Part shown: piece after piece, positions 34,483 through 43,751 of the stretch
How the letters are laid out: each line of letters starts with the position of its first letter
Position numbering within the stretch: the first letter of the stretch is position 1
From: Xanthocytophaga flava
GTDB lineage: Bacteria; Bacteroidota; Bacteroidia; Cytophagales; 172606-1
Direction: 5' to 3'
DNA length: 64,000 nt
NCBI GenBank assembly: GCA_030068525.1
Contig: JASJOS010000006.1
Coordinates: 1-64,000, forward strand
Notes under the pieces: model-generated
What the model saw: only the letters and a program-made list of their open reading frames with translations
What the model was told of the DNA's origin: nothing
Databases searched by the model: none
Position numbers and translations under genes: made by a program

Positions 34483-35358
34483 ATGAAAACACTTCATACT
34501 TTTCCAACCCTGGAATTAAACGACGACCTGAAACTAAAAGGTTTTAGGGTATATGAAGCTGCCCTATGCCAGACAGGCCATTCCATGTTTGGTCGTAGGC
34601 ATTTCTATAAAATTGTATTAAGCACTGGCAAAACAGTAATCACCTATACTGACCGCAGTAGTGTTGAACTAGATGGTGTGTGCCTGTATTTTGCGAATCC
34701 ACACATTCCTTATAGTGTTGACATTCTTTCTGGCGAGCCAGGAGGATATGCGTGCATTTTTACAGAAAACTTTATCAAGCCTCTGGAACGTTCGGAAATT
34801 TTGCTACAATCTCCCTTGTTTAAAGCAGATGGAAACCCTGCCTTTCGGCTTACTGAACAACAGAGGGTAAAAATTACCGGAATCTTTGAAAGCATGATAG
34901 CCGAACAGGCTACCAATTATGTATACAAGGCTGATTTGCTACGTAATTATATCCAACTGATTGTGCATGAAGCTTTGCGTATGCAACCAGAGGATTTTTC
35001 TATCCACTATCGAAATGCTTCTACACGTATCACTAATCAGTTTCTGGATCTGCTGGAGCGACAGTTTCCTATAGAAAGTATAACTTCACCCTTAATGCTA
35101 AAGACTGCCCAAGACTATGCGAACCAGCTAGCTGTACATGTAAACTACCTGAATCGTGCTGTTAAGGAAGAAACCGGAAAATCAACTACTATCCATATAG
35201 CAGACCGTGTCACCACTGAGGCTACAGTCTTGCTGCAGCATACAGACTGGAGTGTAGCGGAGATTGCCTATGCGCTTGGATTTGAATATCCTAATTACTT
35301 CAGCAATTTCTTTAAGAAGATGACAGGCAATATTCCCAAAGCTTACCGCACTCGATAG
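34483..35358 (+). CDS. AraC-family transcriptional regulator, 291 aa
   Basis: An N-terminal cupin-type sensor (about 1-150) is followed by the double HTH (about 185-290) with the conserved second-motif sequence SVAEIAYALGFEYPNYFSNFFKKMTGNIPKAYR. It lies 137 bases before an aldo/keto reductase gene on the same strand, the likely target. Closely similar end sequences occur in the AraC gene at 36714. Confidence 0.88.
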   Translation: MKTLHTFPTLELNDDLKLKGFRVYEAALCQTGHSMFGRRHFYKIVLSTGKTVITYTDRSSVELDGVCLYFANPHIPYSVDILSGEPGGYACIFTENFIKPLERSEILLQSPLFKADGNPAFRLTEQQRVKITGIFESMIAEQATNYVYKADLLRNYIQLIVHEALRMQPEDFSIHYRNASTRITNQFLDLLERQFPIESITSPLMLKTAQDYANQLAVHVNYLNRAVKEETGKSTTIHIADRVTTEATVLLQHTDWSVAEIAYALGFEYPNYFSNFFKKMTGNIPKAYRTR

Positions 35359-35477
35359 GTTTGAAATTTATACTTTTCTGTTTGAATCGTTTACTTTGCC
35401 AAGAGAGGTTGTTTATACTTTTGCATCACTGGTTTTCATTGTAGAAGATGAGAATTCAGGACAAATCAATAATGTGA

Positions 35478-36452
<975 letters not shown>

Positions 36453-36477
36453 TAGGATTAGGAAAAGATCTCTTTTG

Positions 36478-36585
36478 TCCTCCTGAAAGGAACTTGTGGC
36501 AAGACCGGCGGTCTTTATTTTTGGTGAATATTTTCTCCAAGAAACCAAAAATATCTCTATTTGCCAAAAGTTCCTTTCAGAAGGA
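36478..36585. repeat. Interspersed inverted-repeat element, copy 2
   Basis: Arms 36478-36502 (TCCTCCTGAAAGGAACTTG...) and 36561-36585 pair over 25 bases with two mismatches, around a 58-base centre that starts AGACCGGCGGTCTTT and ends CTCTATT. The same arms and inner edges occur at 986-1097. It follows the aldo/keto reductase stop by 25 bases and may double as a terminator. Confidence 0.75.
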
Positions 36586-36713
36586 TAGACAGGAGGTCTA
36601 TTTGTTTCGGAGAAAATATATTTTGAGTGTTTTTTCTTTATTTATACACCTGATTTTTGGCTTGGTTATTAAACAAGATAAGTCTAGGTGATTAGTTTAC
36701 CTCGGTTTAAACT

Positions 36714-37634
36714 TCACTGAAATGTCTGTCTGAATTCAGAGGGGGAGAGATTTGTCTTGTTTTTAAATAGCTTGCTAAATGATTGTGGGTATTCAAAACC
36801 AAGTTCATAGGCAATCTCATTCACTGAGAAGTCTGTAGTTGAGAGAAGTTCTTTGGCTTTGTTTATTAATCGTTCGTGGATATGTTGCTGTACATTGTTT
36901 CCCGTTAGTTGACGGAGCATATCGCCCAGGTAGTTGGGAGAAATATTCATGGCATCTGCAAAATATTTGACTGAAGGCAGCCCTTTGTCTGTCATTTTAT
37001 TGTCAAAGTACTCGTTCAGGAGCTTTTCAAACTTTCCCAGTAATGTGTGGTTAGTGGCCTTTCTGACAATAAACTGTCTGTTATAATAGCGATTGCAGTA
37101 GGTGAGTAGTAATTCGATGTTGGAAATCACTACATCCTGGCTAAAATTGTCTATAGGTAAGGTATATTCTCTTTCAATCTGATGAAAGATAGCTATAATA
37201 GATTTTTCTTCCTCTTCCGAAAGTATCAGTGCTTCATTAACTGCATATTCAAAAAAGCCATAATCCTTTATTTTCTGTGCCAGGGGATAGGTTCGTAAAA
37301 AATCCGGATGGATGTTGAGTAACCACCCGGATCTTGCCAGTACCTCTCCAGGTTCTAAAATGTTTACCTGTTTCGGTGCAAAAAAGGACATTACACCTTC
37401 ATCAAAGTCATACATGGTTTGTCCGTATTGCAATTTGCCTGGACAATCCCTTTTCAGGGTGATTTGGTAATAGTCAAAAATCAGACGTAAGCGGGAATCC
37501 AATGCTTGCTGCTCTATATCTTCAAATCGGACAATGCTGAACAAGGGATGCTTCGGCTTGTCTATCCTCATTAATTGATGGCTTTGGGTTATACTGTCGA
37601 TATGTATGGTTTCTATGGGCTCTTTTTTCATCAC
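36714..37634 (-). CDS. AraC-family transcriptional regulator, 306 aa
   Basis: C-terminal HTH pair (about 205-306) with SVNEIAYELGFEYPQSFSKLFKNKTNLSPSEFR; the preceding helix segment ISPNYLGDMLRQLTGNNVQQHIHERLI is also typical of the family in Bacteroidota. The N-terminal part is a cupin-like sensor (FDEGVMSFFAPKQVNIL). It starts 8 bases after the stop of a short-chain dehydrogenase gene on the same strand, so it is the second gene of that operon. Confidence 0.88.
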   Translation of the reverse strand: MMKKEPIETIHIDSITQSHQLMRIDKPKHPLFSIVRFEDIEQQALDSRLRLIFDYYQITLKRDCPGKLQYGQTMYDFDEGVMSFFAPKQVNILEPGEVLARSGWLLNIHPDFLRTYPLAQKIKDYGFFEYAVNEALILSEEEEKSIIAIFHQIEREYTLPIDNFSQDVVISNIELLLTYCNRYYNRQFIVRKATNHTLLGKFEKLLNEYFDNKMTDKGLPSVKYFADAMNISPNYLGDMLRQLTGNNVQQHIHERLINKAKELLSTTDFSVNEIAYELGFEYPQSFSKLFKNKTNLSPSEFRQTFQ

Positions 37635-37642
37635 ATACTACA

Positions 37643-38437
37643 TTACAGGTTCATTTTCTTTCTTTTGGTATTAGCAAAGGTTCTGGCAATGGTAGCATTG
37701 GGTATCAGGCTTATTAGTTTTACAGTCAGTGCATTGATACGTCCTGAAACATGGAATGATTTCTTCTTTTCCCACGCCTGTATCATTTCGATTGCTACCT
37801 GTTCTGCTGTTTGGGTGTAGGCATTTTCAGTTAATGTTTTGCCCCAGCTATTGTTATTGGCTGGTGTATTCATAAAATTGGTTGTTGTAAAACCTGGACT
37901 AAACAGCATTACCTGTACATGATAGGGTTTGCATTCTTCAGTAAGAGCCTCGGTAAATGAGCGCACAAATGCCTTTGAGGCTGCATAGGCTGCCATGTAA
38001 GGGCTTGGGAAAAACGAAGCCAGCGATCCTACATTAATAATTCCTCCGCTTTTGTTCGCTACCATATGCGGCAGAAACAGGCGACACAGAGCCACCAGTG
38101 ATACATTGTTAAGTTCCAGCATATCCAGTTCGGATTGTAGGTTGTTATGCACAAACTCCCCACTGGAACCAATGCCTGCGTTATTGATTAGTAAATTTAC
38201 GAATAAGTTTTTCTTTTTACTTTCAGCATACACAAAGTTGGCCGCATCCGGTTTACTCAGATCGGCCACAATGTAATGAGCTGTAATGCCATTTTTAGCT
38301 GTTATTTCTTCACAAAGTTGTTTGAGTGCCTGTTCATTACGGGCTACTAACACCAAGTTGTGTTTCTTAGCTGCCAGTTCGTGTGCCAGAGCCTTTCCGA
38401 TTCCGCTTGAGGCTCCTGTTAATAATGTTACTTGCAT
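37643..38437 (-). CDS. Short-chain dehydrogenase/reductase (SDR), 264 aa
   Basis: The nucleotide motif TGASSGIGKALAHELA (about residues 6-21), NNAGIG (about 88-93), the catalytic Ser in VGSLASFFPS and YxxxK in YAASKAF (about 150-156) identify a classical SDR of the DltE/YqjQ-like group, acting on an unknown alcohol or ketone with NADP(H). First gene of an operon with an AraC regulator. Confidence 0.9.
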   Translation of the reverse strand: MQVTLLTGASSGIGKALAHELAAKKHNLVLVARNEQALKQLCEEITAKNGITAHYIVADLSKPDAANFVYAESKKKNLFVNLLINNAGIGSSGEFVHNNLQSELDMLELNNVSLVALCRLFLPHMVANKSGGIINVGSLASFFPSPYMAAYAASKAFVRSFTEALTEECKPYHVQVMLFSPGFTTTNFMNTPANNNSWGKTLTENAYTQTAEQVAIEMIQAWEKKKSFHVSGRINALTVKLISLIPNATIARTFANTKRKKMNL

Positions 38438-38649
38438 GAGACTGTTAGGTATTTGTACATGACAAAATTCCGAAAGTCTCTTATAAATAATCTATCCGGA
38501 TTACGGATACTTGTGTTTAAAATGGGGATATTGTTGTTTGAGTAAACTTTGTTGTATGGGTATGGATTTTTGATGAAGGAGGCCTGGAAAATATCTTTCT
38601 AAAAACAGATTTTTTTACTTCTCTAACTAGTAATCTATGGCTTTAGGTA

Positions 38650-38865
38650 ATGAAGATCCATATCCTGACCCGTGAACTGATTGACGTATACAATGATATT
38701 ATTAATATACGAAGCTTGAATGAATTAGCTGACATCTTTTCTATACAAGCGCAATGGATAGCCGGTGATCCTATGAATTTACACTGGAATAGCTTGGCTC
38801 ATATACAGGAAGCATTACCCAACAATGTTGAAAAAATAGAGATTTGGAATACATGCTTAAAATGA
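38650..38865 (+). CDS. Hypothetical small protein, 71 aa
   Basis: A helical polypeptide, MKIHILTRELIDVYNDII at the start and NVEKIEIWNTCLK at the end. It opens a + strand cluster of four orphan genes (38650-40935). No family is recognised. The start follows 210 bases of divergent intergenic DNA opposite the SDR operon. Confidence 0.4.
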   Translation: MKIHILTRELIDVYNDIINIRSLNELADIFSIQAQWIAGDPMNLHWNSLAHIQEALPNNVEKIEIWNTCLK

Positions 38866-38898
38866 GTTCGTTATAAAAGATCATTGCAAAGAAATTGT

Positions 38899-39786
38899 AT
38901 GATTGACAATGTCATACCTTCTATATATGTTACAGCAGTAGTAAACAAACCCACACAATACATGGCGTATAATCTACATGAGAGATACTTACAAGGTGAA
39001 ACTGTACAAGTATGGAATGAAATCGTTTCTTTAAAAGAAAGGATATTTACACCTCCTTTTCGAGAAGATGCTTTGCAAGTTGTGAATACAATGGTAGATC
39101 GTATAGTATATAATATGGAACTAATTTATACAGAACTACTAGCAGAAGGATATGTATTTGACAGACAGGGTGGATATGGCTATCAGGATCGTTTGGGGAA
39201 ATCTGTGTTTTTTCAGAAGTCAACTGCGGATAAAATAGATCTGATTGTTGATTTCCTTATCAAACTGGAGCCTTTGGGTGTTCCTCCTCTGATCTTAACA
39301 GAGATCTACAAAAAATTTGATATGATTGATTTTCGGGGATACTTTTCTGGTTTGCGAAGTTTTCTACCATTAGATCCTTTATATCTGTACCCTATGGAAG
39401 AAATGATTAAATGGGGAGTAGAGTATGATTTTGTAAAAGATACCAACTATATTCTTTTCTCTCCTGATGAAGGTTTTAAAGCAGATGGTTACGGTGAAAC
39501 AAACTATGGGGTTACTATATCAGATAAGATGGTAGCAGATGGTAATTTGATTAATTATGGAGTAGACATAACATTTGTCGAATACTTGCGTCAGGCATTC
39601 CGGTGGGGAGGATTTCCGAATTTGAAATACATTGCTAAACCAAAAAAAGAATCTTCTAATCAAACATACTATTGGGGAAGCAGGCCTGCAGAAGACCCAA
39701 GTAAATGGGATGTTAGCAAGGATATGATTGATTACCAGATTATAGATATTGCAGTCGAAATTGCAAGCAAGACCTTGCCTATTTAA
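38899..39786 (+). CDS. Hypothetical protein, SMI1/KNR4-like in places, 295 aa
   Basis: The ATG at 38899 is used instead of a TTG 5 codons earlier. The second half has the layout of the SUKH-like immunity proteins: LGVPPLILTEIYKKFDMIDFRG, then DPLYLYPMEEMIKWGVEYD, then TTFVEYLRQAF-like VDITFVEYLRQAFRWGGFP. That resemblance is by pattern only. The protein has no signal or membrane segment. It sits between other orphan small genes and may be a toxin-immunity protein without its toxin. Confidence 0.5.
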   Translation: MIDNVIPSIYVTAVVNKPTQYMAYNLHERYLQGETVQVWNEIVSLKERIFTPPFREDALQVVNTMVDRIVYNMELIYTELLAEGYVFDRQGGYGYQDRLGKSVFFQKSTADKIDLIVDFLIKLEPLGVPPLILTEIYKKFDMIDFRGYFSGLRSFLPLDPLYLYPMEEMIKWGVEYDFVKDTNYILFSPDEGFKADGYGETNYGVTISDKMVADGNLINYGVDITFVEYLRQAFRWGGFPNLKYIAKPKKESSNQTYYWGSRPAEDPSKWDVSKDMIDYQIIDIAVEIASKTLPI

Positions 39787-39814
39787 TAAAGATTGTACAT
39801 CATTACATTGGTAA

Positions 39815-40291
39815 ATGAATACCCCTGAAAATGAATTAACCCGCTTAGTGGAATGGATACGACTTTATATACGTAAAGTAGAGGAAATTCATCTAACCTT
39901 CATAAAAACCTTTGAAATTACCTCACCTTTGTCAGCTTGGGTAGCCGGACAAATTCCCCAAATGGGATTTATACATGTTAATGGCATATTGTCCAGCTAT
40001 CAATTTCATGGTATTGGATGTAGAGTTACTATCAGGAAGCAGACAATAGATTTTGATTATGGTAGAGATCATCGCACTGATGGATTTGATCCATGGAGGA
40101 TCTTTTTGTTCTTACGTGATAAAACGAAAGATCCACTATCCACACTTTCAGTTAAAGAGCTGGAAACGCTTTTTGGTGTATTGGAAAAAAATGGAGTTAT
40201 CCAAAAGCCAAGTATGTCACTCGGCTCACACTTGTATTATTTTAATTCGTACCTGGTACCCAACGAAACTAAAGTACCCACACACAAATGA
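39815..40291 (+). CDS. Hypothetical protein of DUF6896 type, 158 aa
   Basis: A soluble protein with the pattern of DUF6896 proteins: YHGIGCRV-like FHGIGCRVTIRK, FDYGRDHRTDGFDPWRIFLFL. These occur as small orphan genes in Bacteroidota, often in groups of immunity-like genes. Its last four bases overlap the start of the DUF4291 gene (ATGA), so the two are translated together. Function unknown. Confidence 0.6.
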   Translation: MNTPENELTRLVEWIRLYIRKVEEIHLTFIKTFEITSPLSAWVAGQIPQMGFIHVNGILSSYQFHGIGCRVTIRKQTIDFDYGRDHRTDGFDPWRIFLFLRDKTKDPLSTLSVKELETLFGVLEKNGVIQKPSMSLGSHLYYFNSYLVPNETKVPTHK

Positions 40292-40935
40292 CACTTAAAC
40301 TCAATTTATACACTGAAATAGAGAAAACTTTACCCACTACAAGCCGATATATTTTAGGTCAGTATAACCAGGATTCGATTATCGTTTATCAGGCTTTTAA
40401 TGAAGCCATTGCTGCACGAGCTGTCAGAAACCAGAAACTTGGTGGAGGAGGTTTTAAGTTTGATCGAATGAGCTGGATCAAAACAGGTTTTCTATGGATG
40501 ATGTATCGGAGCGGCTGGGCTTCCAAACCTAAACAGGAGCGAGTGTTAGCTATTCATGTAAAGCGGGATGGATTTGACAACTTGCTGAAAGCTGCTGTGC
40601 ATAGCTCTTATGTGGAGCCTATATATCAAACCCACGAAAACTGGCAGCAGCAAGTGACTAATTCAGAAGTAAGACTGCAATGGGACCCAGACCATGATCC
40701 CTATGGGAATAAACTGGAACGAAGGGCTATTCAACTTGGTTTGCGAGGAGATGCTTTAAGCCGTTATGCTTCAGAGTGGACAATAGGAATTGAGGATATA
40801 ACAGATTTTGTCAAACAACAGCATGAACATGTCCTAGCACACGCTCTGGACAAATTACTAATCCCTGTTGAAGACATTTATCCTGTTACAGATTCGGCTG
40901 TTTTTTCTAAATTGGGGATAGGGTTAGTCATATGA
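40288..40935 (+). CDS. DUF4291 family protein, 215 aa
   Basis: The family signature is visible: ILGQYNQDSIIVYQAFNEAIAARAV near the N terminus, MSWIKTGFLWMMYRSGWASK (about residues 60-79) and VRLQWDPDHDPYGNKLERRAIQLGLRG. DUF4291 proteins occur singly in many bacteria and fungi with no known activity. Its start overlaps the stop of the DUF6896 gene by 4 bases. Confidence 0.85.
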   Translation: MTLKLNLYTEIEKTLPTTSRYILGQYNQDSIIVYQAFNEAIAARAVRNQKLGGGGFKFDRMSWIKTGFLWMMYRSGWASKPKQERVLAIHVKRDGFDNLLKAAVHSSYVEPIYQTHENWQQQVTNSEVRLQWDPDHDPYGNKLERRAIQLGLRGDALSRYASEWTIGIEDITDFVKQQHEHVLAHALDKLLIPVEDIYPVTDSAVFSKLGIGLVI

Positions 40936-40944
40936 CTAATCCTA
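40919..40944. terminator. Palindrome overlapping the DUF4291 stop codon
   Basis: TAGGGTTAGTCAT (40919-40931) and ATGACTAATCCTA (40932-40944) form a 26-base palindrome with one mismatch and no loop, spanning the stop codon. It may be a terminator cruciform or a binding site; no T run follows. Confidence 0.4.
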
Positions 40945-41096
40945 CCCTCATCGAGTTAAAGTAAAAATGTTGTATTGTAGGGATAATCGATATGAAAAAC
41001 CTCAGTACATTTCCTATTTCTAACTCCCTCTTCATGTTTTATAATTAAGCTCTTCGAATAAGTGGGTTGCATTAACTTAAGGAGATACCCATTTTA

Positions 41097-41465
41097 TTAC
41101 CGCATACTTTGTTTGATCTTTTCCCTGTGTTGACCTCCCCAGTCACTTAGTTCACGAAGTACGTTTTTTAAGGTTCGGCTGTAATCGGTTGCTTCATAAA
41201 CGATGGTAACCGGTGTGGTTGGATACACATTGCGTTGAATAAAATCATTCAGTTCCAGATCTTTCAGTTCATCGGCTAAGACCTTTGGAGATATACCCGT
41301 AACGGCATTCTGTATTTCGTTGAACCGCTTGGGGGATTGCACCAAGTTAAGGATAATAGCCAGCTTCCATTTGCCATTAAGGACATACAAAGCATCAAGT
41401 ATATTATTGAGTGAACCGGCACATTCTTCTTTGCCAGGAATTGTATTTTGGATCATCGTTGCCAT
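41097..41465 (-). CDS. HxlR-family transcriptional regulator, 122 aa
   Basis: The winged-helix HxlR pattern is present: LYVLNGKWKLAIILNLVQSPKRFNEIQN, ISPKVLADELKDLELNDFIQR, VYEATDYSRTLKNVLREL. A Cys in EECAGSL precedes the first helix, as in redox-sensing members (YodB/HypR type). Start at ATG 41465 is assumed; ATG 41456 is possible. It is divergent from an NAD(P)H oxidoreductase gene with a palindromic control region in between, the usual arrangement for a repressor of a quinone or azo reductase. Confidence 0.85.
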   Translation of the reverse strand: MATMIQNTIPGKEECAGSLNNILDALYVLNGKWKLAIILNLVQSPKRFNEIQNAVTGISPKVLADELKDLELNDFIQRNVYPTTPVTIVYEATDYSRTLKNVLRELSDWGGQHREKIKQSMR

Positions 41466-41512
41466 ACCCAAAGATACGCACTTTCCTGAAAGTAAGCGCT
41501 TACCTTTGGGTA
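41465..41512. promoter_or_regulatory. Palindromic operator between HxlR and azoreductase genes
   Basis: The perfect 12-base palindrome GTAAGCGCTTAC (41492-41503) lies inside a wider inverted repeat, TACCCAAAG (41465-41473) with CTTTGGGTA (41504-41512). It touches the HxlR start codon, as expected for autoregulation by a dimeric HxlR repressor. Confidence 0.5.
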
Positions 41513-41673
41513 AGTACTATCCTTTGAATAGCTGTTCCCACTATTTTTGTCTGCACAACTGCAAAACAGATATGCTGCTTAGGTAACACGTGCTGATTTT
41601 AATTTACTGGTTGTACTATCAGAAATCAGTGCTTTTGTCTGGCAGAAGTAGGTAACATTTAATCAAAATTTTT

Positions 41674-42276
41674 ATGAAACGTATTCTTCATTTAATTTCA
41701 AGTATTCAGGGCAATAAGTCTCACAGCTTGGAACTAGGCAATGCCATTATCGAAAAGGTCATTGAAAAGTATCCAGGTAGTACTGTAGAAGAAGTCAATC
41801 TGGTCGACCTGGATATTCCGCATTTAAGTCCAGCTACTTTGCAATCCTTATTTATTCCAGGAGACAAGCTAACAGCAGAAGACAAAGAGTTAATCCGATT
41901 TTCCAATGAGGCAGTCAATCAGTTAATGGCATCTGACATTATTGTCATTGGTGCCCCACTCTATAACTTTACCATTCACACATCCCTAAAATCCTGGATT
42001 GACCATATCACACGGCCTGGAATTACTTTTGGGTATACCGAAAATGGCCCTGTTGGTATGGTCACTGGCAAAAAGGTATATGTTGCGATGTCTTCAGGTG
42101 GCATCTATTCCGAAGGGCCGGGTAAAAACAACGATTTTGTAGCACCATACCTGAAAGCCTTTCTCGGGTTTCTGGGCATGACAGACCTGACAGTTTTCCG
42201 AGCAGAAGGTCTCAAAGTTCCGGGTGTGATGGAACATGCCATGGAAAAAGGGATCGCAAGCATTCATATTGATTAA
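41674..42276 (+). CDS. FMN-dependent NADH-azoreductase-like oxidoreductase, 200 aa
   Basis: A flavodoxin-like fold: start MKRILHLISSIQGNKSHS binds the FMN phosphate, IIVIGAPLYNFTIHTSLKSWIDHITRPGITFGYTENGPVG is the AzoR-type flavin-binding and dimer region, and MSSGGIYSEG follows. Enzymes of this type reduce quinones and azo dyes with NAD(P)H. The divergent HxlR regulator is the likely controller. Confidence 0.88.
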   Translation: MKRILHLISSIQGNKSHSLELGNAIIEKVIEKYPGSTVEEVNLVDLDIPHLSPATLQSLFIPGDKLTAEDKELIRFSNEAVNQLMASDIIVIGAPLYNFTIHTSLKSWIDHITRPGITFGYTENGPVGMVTGKKVYVAMSSGGIYSEGPGKNNDFVAPYLKAFLGFLGMTDLTVFRAEGLKVPGVMEHAMEKGIASIHID

Positions 42277-42557
42277 TGCGGTCACTGGTTTTCATTTCTG
42301 GTTATAGTGATACAGACAATTGTCACATTGACCATTTCCATATAGCAACACTTTCAGGTAATTAGCTTGAAGGTGTTGTTTGTGTTTTCTTACCTTGACC
42401 GCTTTTGTAGTGATTTTTTTAATACAACATACGATGAATTTATGATGGGTTTTTGACAGGTTTTTAGTAAGATTGAGGCCCTGCATCCGGACAATACAGA
42501 GTTAGATGCCCTAAAAGTGCGTTTTATCCGGAGCAGCGTACTTATGACATATATCTT

Positions 42558-43613
42558 ATGGTAGAACATATAACCCAGCTTTTAGAAGACTACGACCAAA
42601 ACAAAAGCATCTATGAATCGTTTGAATCCGATGTGAAGAGAATATTGGAGACTTTATTTATCTCAGAAAATTTCCAGCCTTGCCCTCATTTGATTACATC
42701 GCGTGTAAAAGCAAAAAACAGTCTGCATAATAAACTTAAACTCAAGGGTGAGAAATACAAACAGATTGGTGATATTAAGGATATTGTAGGAATGCGCATT
42801 ATTACGTATCTGCAGGACGATATTGACAAAATTGCCCAGAAGATTGAAGAGGAATTTGAAATAGATAGAGAAAACTCTCCTGATAAATCGGCTCAGGTAG
42901 AAGAAACGTTGGATCGGTTTGGCTACAAAAGCAGGCATTTTGTGGCAAGTTTAAGTGCTAGCCGATTGCAGGAACCTCATCTGAGTAAGTACAAAGGCTT
43001 GCAGTTTGAACTACAGATCCGGACTATTCTGCAGCATTCCTGGGCAACGATGGAACATGATATTTACAAAGGCAGGCAAATTGCACCTTCTGCCAAACGG
43101 ACCTTTTATCGTATTGCTGCCTTGCTTGAACTGGCTGATATTGAGTTTGTCAAACTAAAAGAAGAAATACAACAGTATCAGAACCGTATAGCGACCGAAT
43201 TAAAATTAAACCAAACTACTGGAGATATCCCTGTCAATCTGGCTTCACTGGAAGTTTTCATCAAGGCAAATGATGCCATTGCTCAGATTATCGGATATGC
43301 CATGGAGCATAATGGATTTCATTTGTTTGGTGAAGAAGCTACTGTAATTGACGATATGGATATTTTTAACCTAAAGGTACTGGGCTTTACTACACTGGCT
43401 CCTCTGGAAAAATTCATAGATGAGAACGTGGACGAAATAAAGCAGCTATTTGCTGACTATACAGATCCACAGCGTCCGACAACAATGCCCGTCGGCCCAT
43501 GGCAGTATCGTTTGAGCAAGACAGGTAGGGAAGATGATCGGCATTTTTCGTTTAAGAGATGTTGGAGGTTATTACTCGAAATTATTCAGGTTCTAAAATT
43601 TAGAAAAAAATAA
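42558..43613 (+). CDS. RelA/SpoT-domain (p)ppGpp synthetase-like protein, 351 aa
   Basis: The synthetase domain fills the first ~190 residues: SRVKAKNSLHNKLK (ATP-binding Arg/Lys), IKDIVGMRIITY with catalytic Asp and Arg, FGYKSRHF (Tyr stacking GTP), and FELQIRTILQHSWATMEHD with catalytic Glu and the HSWAxxEH block. There is no HD hydrolase, TGS or ACT domain. The C-terminal ~150 residues are a helical extension of unknown fold, much longer than in RelP/RelQ (about 210-250 aa). It could be a small alarmone synthetase, or a ToxSAS-type toxin that pyrophosphorylates tRNA; no antitoxin-like gene adjoins it. Confidence 0.82.
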   Translation: MVEHITQLLEDYDQNKSIYESFESDVKRILETLFISENFQPCPHLITSRVKAKNSLHNKLKLKGEKYKQIGDIKDIVGMRIITYLQDDIDKIAQKIEEEFEIDRENSPDKSAQVEETLDRFGYKSRHFVASLSASRLQEPHLSKYKGLQFELQIRTILQHSWATMEHDIYKGRQIAPSAKRTFYRIAALLELADIEFVKLKEEIQQYQNRIATELKLNQTTGDIPVNLASLEVFIKANDAIAQIIGYAMEHNGFHLFGEEATVIDDMDIFNLKVLGFTTLAPLEKFIDENVDEIKQLFADYTDPQRPTTMPVGPWQYRLSKTGREDDRHFSFKRCWRLLLEIIQVLKFRKK

Positions 43614-43665
43614 CAGTCTCTTATTATTGCCCTTTCGGGAGGATAGAGAGAGGTATTTCCAGAAT

Positions 43666-43712
43666 CAAGAGGATAAGAACGTGTTTCACCATAATGCTTC
43701 CTTATCCTCTTG
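43666..43712. terminator. Hairpin between convergent genes
   Basis: CAAGAGGATAAG (43666-43677) and CTTATCCTCTTG (43701-43712) are perfect complements around 23 bases, between stops at 43613 and 43752. The long loop makes this a moderate candidate. Confidence 0.5.
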
Positions 43713-43751
43713 GTAACATTGCGTATTTGCTGCTTTCACAATGACATGGAA

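Noticed and set aside
42449-42557. Protein-like stretch (IEALHPDNTELDALK) just before the RelA/SpoT gene
   Set aside because: Bounded by a TGA and a TAG, only about 35 codons and no start; at most a remnant of a TPR-type gene.
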